A stretch of 50,343 nucleotides of DNA from DATATB01 sp036268995 (GTDB lineage: Bacteria > Planctomycetota > Planctomycetia > Pirellulales > PNKZ01). The notes beneath the pieces are model-generated. The model searched no databases and was not told the DNA's origin. It was given only the letters and a program-made list of their open reading frames with translations. This document shows, piece after piece, positions 41,646 through 50,343 of this stretch. Positions within the stretch are counted from its first letter, which is position 1. Each line of letters begins with the position of its first letter. Both the position numbers and the translations under genes were made by a program. Location of the stretch: contig DATATB010000176.1 of NCBI GenBank assembly GCA_036268995.1, forward strand, positions 1 through 50,343, given 5' to 3'.

Positions 41646-41709
41646 CATAAAGCCGCGACCGGTGGTCGCGGTTTGCTCGTCCCCCGCGACCACCGGTCGC
41701 GGCTTTATG
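41646..41709. repeat. Perfect 26-bp inverted repeat, CATAAAGCCGCGACC family, copy 1
   Basis: 41646-41671 (starting CATAAAGCCGCGACC) and 41684-41709 are exact inverse copies around a 12-base spacer. Each arm also folds on itself (CCGCGACC-GGT-GGTCGCGG). It fills nearly the whole gap between two leftward genes. A second copy is at 46551-46605. Confidence 0.75.
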
Positions 41710-41711
41710 AT

Positions 41712-42512
41712 TTATGTCAATGGAATCCGCAGGCCGTCGTAAGCCAGCTCGATGCCCGGCGGCAGGCTGGCATTGGTCTCGGCGTGGCCCAACTCGTGGC
41801 TCATGTGGGTAAAGTACGTGCGTCGGGCTTGCACGCGGCGTGCCACTTCCACGGCCTGCTCCAGACCGAAATGCGTGGCGTGCGGCCGCGGACGCAGGGC
41901 ATCGAGAATCAGCACGTCGAGCCCTTCGAGCAGCGGCCAGCTTGTATCCGGGATGCCGTTGGTGTCGGTGCAGTACGCGATCTTGCCAAAGCGGAAGCCC
42001 AGCACCGCCGAGCGGCCATGCCGCAAGGGGATCGGCACGATGCGCAGCCCCAGCAGCTCGAATGGCTCGTGGCTGATCCGCGTCAACGTCAACTGCGGCA
42101 CGCCGCCGGGATGCACGTCCTTGGCCGATTCGGCAAAGGCATAGTCGAACGCCCGGCGAATCCGGGCTTCGACCGGCGCCTCGCAGTACAGCGGCACGGG
42201 GTGACCCAATTGAAACGGAAACAGCCGCAGGTCGTCCAAGCCGTAGAGATGGTCCACGTGCTCGTGGGTATACAAAACCGAGTGCACCAGCCCGATCTGT
42301 TCTCGCAGCAGTTGCGTGCGCAAGTCGGGCGGCGTGTCCACCAGCAGGTTGCCGCCGGGGCATCCGAGCAACAGCCCACAGCGGGTCCGATTGTCGCGTG
42401 GGTCCGTCGAGCGGCAGACGGCGCAGCCGCAGCCGATGACGGGCACCCCCACCGACGTGCCGGTGCCGAGAAACACGAGTTGACCGGCCGGATCGTCGAA
42501 GGAAGTGCTCAT
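41712..42512 (-). CDS. Metallo-beta-lactamase-fold hydrolase, PhnP-like
   Basis: 266 residues. MBL motif YTHEHVDHLYGLDD (HxHxDH) and later HxH/Asp positions (CTDTNG, FTHMSHELGHAE). An N-terminal Cys cluster VIGCGCAVCRSTDPRDNRT fits the zinc-binding insert of PhnP-type phosphodiesterases. LGTGTSVGVPVIGCG is the family start. PhnP acts on cyclic ribose phosphates in phosphonate use, but no phn genes are nearby, so a related phosphodiesterase role is likelier. ATG 42512 is the first in frame with good context. Leftward, next to the UDPGP gene with a palindromic repeat between them. Confidence 0.85.
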   Translation of the reverse strand: MSTSFDDPAGQLVFLGTGTSVGVPVIGCGCAVCRSTDPRDNRTRCGLLLGCPGGNLLVDTPPDLRTQLLREQIGLVHSVLYTHEHVDHLYGLDDLRLFPFQLGHPVPLYCEAPVEARIRRAFDYAFAESAKDVHPGGVPQLTLTRISHEPFELLGLRIVPIPLRHGRSAVLGFRFGKIAYCTDTNGIPDTSWPLLEGLDVLILDALRPRPHATHFGLEQAVEVARRVQARRTYFTHMSHELGHAETNASLPPGIELAYDGLRIPLT

Positions 42513-42582
42513 GGCTTCGTTATTTGTAGCCGGCGCCTGGACTTCGGAGAAGGAGTGCGACGGCGAACGGTGAGCGTCAGCC

Positions 42583-42644
42583 TTGGCGAGCCGGGAGCGT
42601 CAGCGACCGGAGGACTCCGGGCGCTGACGCTTCCGGCTCGCCAA
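42583..42644. repeat. Long inverted repeat (TTGGCGAGCCGG family)
   Basis: 42583-42612 (ttggcgagccgggagcgtca...) and 42615-42644 (ending ccggctcgccaa) are nearly exact inverses, with a two-base turn and a single-base discrepancy near each middle. It lies in the divergent gap between the MBL-fold gene and secA, upstream of the putative secA promoter. Confidence 0.7.
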
Positions 42645-42673
42645 CAGCGCCAGGGCGGCATTGCCCGCCGCTG

Positions 42674-42700
42674 TTGACCATCTCCCCCAAAAGCTATAAA
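42674..42700 (+). promoter_or_regulatory. Candidate secA promoter (TTGACC - 15 - TATAAA)
   Basis: TTGACC (42674-42679) and TATAAA (42695-42700) with a 15-base spacer, slightly short for sigma-70, about 130 bases before the secA ATG. Confidence 0.4.
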
Positions 42701-42828
42701 CTTCTTGCCGGGAAAAAGTTGCGCCATCGGTGCGCCGCCATTTTCGACCGTGTTTTTCGGACCGCGTGTCGGCCGGCGACGTAGAACCCCTATCGACTCA
42801 TGGCGCTGGCTCTGCGAGTAGAAGAATT

Positions 42829-46539
<3,711 letters not shown>

Positions 46540-46550
46540 GTCGCCCGCTC

Positions 46551-46605
46551 CATAAAGCCGCGACCGCTGGTCGCGGGGTTGCGCGACCAACGGTCGCGGC
46601 TTTAT
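46551..46605. repeat. Inverted repeat, CATAAAGCCGCGACC family, copy 2
   Basis: 46551-46576 (CATAAAGCCGCGACCGCTGG then TCGCGG) faces an imperfect inverse ending GCGGCTTTATA at 46605. It lies between secA and waaA, read in the same direction, and resembles 41646-41709 with one-base changes that keep most pairing. Confidence 0.7.
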
Positions 46606-46631
46606 AAAGAATTCGGGAAGGGAAGCCCGAC

Positions 46632-48002
46632 GTGGCCCGTCTGCTGGATGCCCTGTATCTGCTGCTGCTGGCGGCCGCGTCGCCCTGGCTCGTCTTCGAG
46701 GGCTTTCGCAAGGGCAAATATCGCGAAGGCTTTGCCGCCAAGTTCCTGGGCTCGGTACCGCTTCGCACCGGCGAGCGCCCGTGCGTCTGGCTGCACGCGG
46801 TAAGCGTCGGCGAGGTGAACTTGCTGGGCACCCTGCTGACAGCGTGGCACCAGCAGCGGCCGGACTGGCAATGCGTCGTTTCGACCACGACGATGACCGG
46901 CTATCGGCTGGCCACGAAAAAGTATCCCGACTGCACGGTCTTCTACTGCCCGCTCGATTTCAGTTGGGCCGTGCGGCGAGCCATGAGGCGTGTCCGCCCG
47001 GCGTGCCTGGTCCTGGCCGAGCTCGAACTGTGGCCGAACCTGATCGCCGCGGCCAAAGCGGCCGGCGCTCGGGTCGTGGTCGTCAACGGGCGGCTCAGCC
47101 CGCGCAGCTTTCGCGGCTACCGACGCATCCGCTGGCTCGTCGGGCGCGTGCTGCGGCAGGTCGATCGGGTGCTGGTGCAAAACGACGAGTACGCGGCGCG
47201 CTTCCGCGCGTTGGGTGCGCCGGCCGAGCGCGTCCATGTGACCGGCTCGCTTAAGTTCGACGGAGCGCAGGCCGATCGCCGCAATGCGGCCACTATGCGT
47301 CTGGCCGATCTGGCCGGGTTCGCTGCTGACGACGTGATCCTGCTGGCCGGCAGCACGCAAGAGCCGGAAGAGCCGCTAGCCCTGGCCGCGTTCAGCGAGC
47401 TGGCGCCGCACCATCCGCGACTGCGGCTAGTGCTCGTGCCGCGGCATCCCGATCGTTTTGCATCCGTGGGCCAGATGCTGACTACCTCGGGCGTGCCCTG
47501 GCAGCGGCGCAGCGAATTGGAGACTCACGGGGCCGACCCGCGCGCTCGTGTGCTGCTGGTCGACGCGATGGGCGAGCTGGGCGCCTGGTGGGGCACGGCC
47601 CAGATCGCCTTTGTCGGCGGCAGCCTGGGTCGTCGCGGGGGGCAGAACATGGTCGAACCGGCCGCGTACGGAGCCGCCGTGTCGTTCGGCCCGAACACGC
47701 AGAACTTTCGCGACATCGTGGCCGCTCTGCTCGAGCACGACGCCGCGGTGGTCGTGAGCGACGGCGCTCAGCTCATCGCCTTTGTCCGCCGCTGCCTCGA
47801 CGAGCCGCAGTGGGCCGCCGCCTTGGGTGCCCGGGCCAGCCGCTTTGTCGCCTCGCAGCAGGGAGCCACGCGGCGCACATGGGATCTGATCGAGCCGCTG
47901 CTGGAAATGTCAGTGGTCAGTGGTCAGTTGCCAGTGGTCGGCACCACGCTGGGATCGAACGCACCGCACGCCGGCAAGCAAGGCGCGCGGACCGCTCGGT
48001 AG
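46632..48002 (+). CDS. waaA: 3-deoxy-D-manno-octulosonic acid (Kdo) transferase WaaA/KdtA
   Basis: 456 residues, about 30 longer than usual. Adds Kdo to lipid A precursor on the inner membrane, implying an LPS-type outer membrane. GT-B fold with N-terminal membrane helix (LDALYLLLLAAASPWLVFEG), KGKYREGFAAKFLG with the catalytic Glu, WLHAVSVGEVN, STTTMTGYRLA, LAELELWPNLI, VNGRLSPRSFRGY, HVTGSLKFDGA and FVGGSLGRRGGQNMVEP. The C-terminal tail (MSVVSGQLPVVGTTLGSN) is encoded by a GTCAGTGGTC-type repeat, so the ancestral end was probably near WDLIEPLLE. Preceded by a CATAAAGCC repeat. Confidence 0.94.
   Translation: MARLLDALYLLLLAAASPWLVFEGFRKGKYREGFAAKFLGSVPLRTGERPCVWLHAVSVGEVNLLGTLLTAWHQQRPDWQCVVSTTTMTGYRLATKKYPDCTVFYCPLDFSWAVRRAMRRVRPACLVLAELELWPNLIAAAKAAGARVVVVNGRLSPRSFRGYRRIRWLVGRVLRQVDRVLVQNDEYAARFRALGAPAERVHVTGSLKFDGAQADRRNAATMRLADLAGFAADDVILLAGSTQEPEEPLALAAFSELAPHHPRLRLVLVPRHPDRFASVGQMLTTSGVPWQRRSELETHGADPRARVLLVDAMGELGAWWGTAQIAFVGGSLGRRGGQNMVEPAAYGAAVSFGPNTQNFRDIVAALLEHDAAVVVSDGAQLIAFVRRCLDEPQWAAALGARASRFVASQQGATRRTWDLIEPLLEMSVVSGQLPVVGTTLGSNAPHAGKQGARTAR
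47909..47940 (+). repeat. GTCAGTGGTC repeat within the waaA 3' end
   Basis: GTCAGTGGTCAGTGGTCAGT then TGCCAGTGGTCG, in frame as MSVVSGQLPVVG; related to the repeats around 34503-34541 and 34801-34858. Confidence 0.6.
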
Positions 48003-48346
48003 TCTCCCCCCAAGTAAAATCCCCCAATTCCCCTATCGGCGGGTAATAGGCCCCCTTCGTTACCCATTCGTAATGATTCTAACCCGGTAGCAGGATTGCA
48101 TTTTGGCATTTCGCGACGGATGCTAACTATAGATCAAAACCGGGCATCCAAAGTGGGCATCTCTTTCGCCGGCCAAATGCATCGGGCGGAAAGTTCTGGC
48201 GACGTTCGCCGACCTTTCGCGTCGAGGGTTTGAAGACAGGCACCAGTCGCCACGATCCGTGCAAACAATCAGTGAACTTGCGAAAGTTACACTGCGTAGA
48301 ACGATCAGGCAAAATGGAAGTCGATCTCTAATCCGTGGGGGGTTCT
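48003..48346. other. 344-bp intergenic region before the glycine-rich gene
   Basis: No convincing gene. It is visibly AT-richer (48060-48140) than the surroundings. TTGGCA at 48103-48108 and TATAGA at 48128-48133 are separated by 19 bases, a weak sigma-70-like candidate for the next gene. A long leader of about 200 bases would follow. No terminator hairpin for waaA was found. Confidence 0.4.
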
Positions 48347-50086
48347 ATGCGTAGGCGACTTTTCGGACTCGCGAGCGTTTTCGCCGCGCTGCTGGCGATG
48401 GCCTTCGCACCAGGCAGTGCCTGGGCTCACGGTGGTGGTGGCGGTGGACATGGTGGCGGCGGTGGCCACGGCGGTGGCGGGCACATGGGCGGTGGCCATA
48501 TGGGCGGCGGCCACATGGGCGGCTTCGGTGGCGGTCACTACGGCGGCTTCGGTGGCATGGGTGGCATGGGTGGCCACTACGGTGGATATGGCGGCATGGG
48601 TGGCATGAGCCACTACGGCGGCATGGGCGGCATGGGCGGCTATTCGCATTCGTTTGGCGGCGCCGGCGGCATGGGCGGTGCCCGAGGCTTCGGTGGCGCG
48701 GGTGGCCTCGGCGGCGCGCGTGGAGCCGGCAATATGGCTCGCGGCGGCAACTTCATGAACAGTCATTTTGCCGGCAACTCGGCCGTCGGGCGCTCGGCCA
48801 CGGCCGGCTTTCGCGGCGTCGGCGGAATGGGCGGCAGCTCGTTCCTGGGCAGCCACGGCCTGGGCGCCGGCAGCAGCTTCGCCGGCCGCGGGGCTGGATT
48901 TGCTGGCGGCGCGGGCGGCAGCTCGTTCTCGGCCCGGCATGGCATGAGCAGCTTCGGCGGGACCCAAAACCGCTTCGTCAATAACAGCGTTTCGAACAAC
49001 TCGATCCGCGGCGGCTTCGCGGGCAATTCTGGCTACGGCGGCTATGGCCGCGGGTACGGTGGCTACGGCGGATACGGTGGCTACGGTCGCGGCTATGGTT
49101 ACGGCGGCTATGGCGGCTATGGCCGTTACGGCTACGGCGGATTCGGATATCCCTACTACGGCTATGGCCTCGGCTACGGCGGCTTCGGCTTCGGCCTCGG
49201 CTATGGTCTCGGCTTCGGGCTCGGCTATGGCATGTACGGCTATCCGTACTACGGCTACGGCGGCTACGGCGGCTATGGCGGCTATGGCGGCTATGGTGGG
49301 TATGGTGGGTATGGTGGATATGGCGGATATGGCGGATATGGCGGATATGGCGGATACGGCGGCTACGGTTACGGATATCCGTACAGCAGCTACGGCTATG
49401 GCTACGGTTCGCCGTACTACGGCTCGAGCAGCTACGGCTACGGCAATTACGGTTCGGCGTATGGCTATCCGGCAAACGCAACTGCCCAACTGCCGACCAC
49501 GGCCACCACGGCGCTCCCGCAGCAGCCGGCTGCCGACGATTTCGCAGGGCAGGGCGAAGTGGCTTTCAAAGCCGGCAACTACGACCAGGCCGTCCGCGAC
49601 TGGCGGCATGCCCTGGTCGATCATCCCAACGACCCGGGCCTGGTCCTGTTGCTGGGGCAAGGCTTGTTTGCCACCGCCAAGTACGACGAAGCGGCCGGCG
49701 CCGTGCAGCATGCCATGTCGATGCTGCCGCAGGACAAGTGGGGCACGGTGGTCAGCAACTATTCGGAACTCTATCGCGGCAACCAGGACTACACCGATCA
49801 GTTGCGAGCCCTGGAAGACGCCCGCAAAAAGACCAGTTCGCCGGCCATGCAATTCCTGTTGGGCTATCACTACGGCTATCTCGGCTATCCGAAGGAAGCC
49901 GTCCGCGAGTTGGACAAGGGGCTTGGCATGGCCCCCGGCGACGTGATGGCCAAGAAGCTGCGCGACTACTTCGCCGCCAAGCTGCCCACGCCGGCGACGC
50001 CTAGCGCCGGCCCCGCATCGGGTCCGCCGCTCTTGCAGCCGCCGATGCAGGCCGTGCCCCCGCCGATGACCACGACGGGAGCGTGA
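48347..50086 (+). CDS. Secreted glycine/tyrosine-rich protein with C-terminal TPR-like domain
   Basis: 579 residues. Signal peptide MRRRLFGLASVFAALLAMAF with cleavage after PGSAWA. GGGGGHGGGG and GGHMGGG repeats are followed by long GYGG repeats (about residues 230-340), then a low-complexity bridge and a C-terminal helical domain (about 400-560) with TPR-like pairs (DFAGQGEVAFKAGNYDQAVR, LLLGQGLFATAKYDEAAGAV, FLLGYHYGYLGYPKEAVREL) and a Pro-rich tail. Probably a periplasmic or surface protein combining a flexible repeat tract with a protein-binding module. ATG 48347 follows GGGGGG; GTG 48335 is possible. The gene ends before a strong intrinsic terminator. Confidence 0.85.
   Translation: MRRRLFGLASVFAALLAMAFAPGSAWAHGGGGGGHGGGGGHGGGGHMGGGHMGGGHMGGFGGGHYGGFGGMGGMGGHYGGYGGMGGMSHYGGMGGMGGYSHSFGGAGGMGGARGFGGAGGLGGARGAGNMARGGNFMNSHFAGNSAVGRSATAGFRGVGGMGGSSFLGSHGLGAGSSFAGRGAGFAGGAGGSSFSARHGMSSFGGTQNRFVNNSVSNNSIRGGFAGNSGYGGYGRGYGGYGGYGGYGRGYGYGGYGGYGRYGYGGFGYPYYGYGLGYGGFGFGLGYGLGFGLGYGMYGYPYYGYGGYGGYGGYGGYGGYGGYGGYGGYGGYGGYGGYGGYGYGYPYSSYGYGYGSPYYGSSSYGYGNYGSAYGYPANATAQLPTTATTALPQQPAADDFAGQGEVAFKAGNYDQAVRDWRHALVDHPNDPGLVLLLGQGLFATAKYDEAAGAVQHAMSMLPQDKWGTVVSNYSELYRGNQDYTDQLRALEDARKKTSSPAMQFLLGYHYGYLGYPKEAVRELDKGLGMAPGDVMAKKLRDYFAAKLPTPATPSAGPASGPPLLQPPMQAVPPPMTTTGA
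49253..49372 (+). repeat. Coding tandem repeat encoding GYGG units
   Basis: About thirteen consecutive 9-base units of the type GGCGGCTAT/GGATATGGC, i.e. GGY triplets (GYGGYGGYGG...). Later units near 49300-49360 are more similar to one another, suggesting recent slippage-type expansion. Confidence 0.7.
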
Positions 50087-50089
50087 GGG

Positions 50090-50126
50090 GAAATGATGAA
50101 GGATGAATGCGGAATGATGAATGGAA
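50090..50126 (+). repeat. GATGAATG low-complexity repeat after the glycine-rich gene
   Basis: GGGGAAATGATGAAGGATGA then ATGCGGAATGATGAATGG. The minus strand reads HHSAFILHH-like, a motif I recall as scattered in planctomycete intergenic DNA. Function unknown. Confidence 0.4.
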
Positions 50127-50164
50127 CACGAGTCATCCGCTGATCGACCGACGTTGGCAAACAC

Positions 50165-50204
50165 AAAAGACCCGCGAGCGTTCCCGCTCGCGGGTCTTTT
50201 TTAT
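50165..50204 (+). terminator. Strong rho-independent terminator
   Basis: AAAAGACCCGCGAGCG (50165-50180), loop TTCC, CGCTCGCGGGTCTTTT (50185-50200) then T-rich (TTATT). A perfect 16-bp stem with U-run on the plus strand, 79 bases after the glycine-rich gene; the run of A at its start makes it potentially bidirectional. Confidence 0.92.
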
Positions 50205-50343
50205 TGGGTCTTCAGCGGAATCTGTGGGTGAAAAGCGTTGTTTGAACGAAGGCGAAGAATGCAGTGGATCGGCTATCGCCGCAGTTGTTTCTGGCGTTCA
50301 CGCAGACCAGGGGGGCTCATTGCCGCCCCTGGACCCCGGCTAG
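50205..50343. other. Right-edge region, no supported gene
   Basis: No open frame here has coding features. The end (about 50309-50330) contains CCAGGGGGGC-TCATT-GCCGCCCCTGG, an imperfect hairpin that may be another REP-like unit cut by the window edge. Confidence 0.3.

Noticed and set aside
41646..41709. Intrinsic terminator
   Set aside because: Strong stem but no following U-run on either strand; the same element occurs in a second gap with matching flanks, favouring a dispersed repeat.
48305..50164. 619-residue leftward Ala/Ile/Thr-rich frame opposite the glycine-rich gene
   Set aside because: Complement of GYGG codons gives AAIAA-type repeats; the plus strand has signal peptide, start context and terminator.

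Overview
The window looks like chromosome from a high-GC planctomycete, probably of the Pirellulales type. The evidence is protein content rather than any rRNA or database search. There are two very large secreted propeller/HEAT/c-type heme proteins of the kind expanded in Planctomycetes, tiny membrane proteins starting with PRRRW or MDENPYQPP, a Tat-exported rhamnosidase-like enzyme, an oversized SecA, a eukaryote-like UDP-sugar pyrophosphorylase, and a Kdo transferase indicating a lipid A-bearing outer membrane. No rRNA, tRNA, CRISPR array, complete insertion sequence or prophage was seen.

Layout. 1-872 is the start of a secreted beta-strand-repeat (autotransporter-type) protein running off the left edge. 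1660-7120 holds a DapA-family enzyme converging on a leftward run: two-domain thioredoxin-like protein, ACS-type MFS transporter, SDR oxidoreductase and secreted beta-helix protein, reading like a small uronate/polysaccharide catabolic unit. 7121-12300 is an accessory patch: pirin, then about eleven very small, mostly membrane, partly paralogous orphan genes with repeated 5' and 3' ends. 12311-29781 is metabolic: glycogen phosphorylase, the two giant heme proteins, an OFA-type MFS transporter, NIPSNAP, a GH78-like enzyme, a PQQ-type propeller, creatininase-family hydrolase and nadC. 29889-34369 is a leftward group: hisF, pilT, a degenerate GspE/PilB-like protein and a CvpA-like membrane protein. 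34842-42512 holds an SDR epimerase, ruvX/yqgF, mannose-1-phosphate guanylyltransferase, a lipase-like hydrolase, an LRR membrane protein coupled to a UDPGP-family enzyme, and a PhnP-like metallo-hydrolase. 42829-50086 holds secA, waaA and a glycine/tyrosine-rich TPR protein closed by a strong intrinsic terminator.

The most unusual layer is between the genes. At least four gaps or gene ends carry head-to-head pairs of GTAG-led hairpins, the architecture of REP/REPIN elements. Stems vary between copies while preserving base pairing; loops recur (CTCCGC or GAGCCGA). Other palindromic families (CATAAAGCCGCGACC, TTGGCGAGCCGG) and GTCAGTGGTC-type repeats sit in the same kinds of gap, and several genes end inside a repeat that supplies their stop codon or last residues. 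A second recurring signal is a TATAAT-like hexamer exactly 6 nt before the ATG of tiny orphan genes, suggesting leaderless transcription of mobile-like small-gene units.
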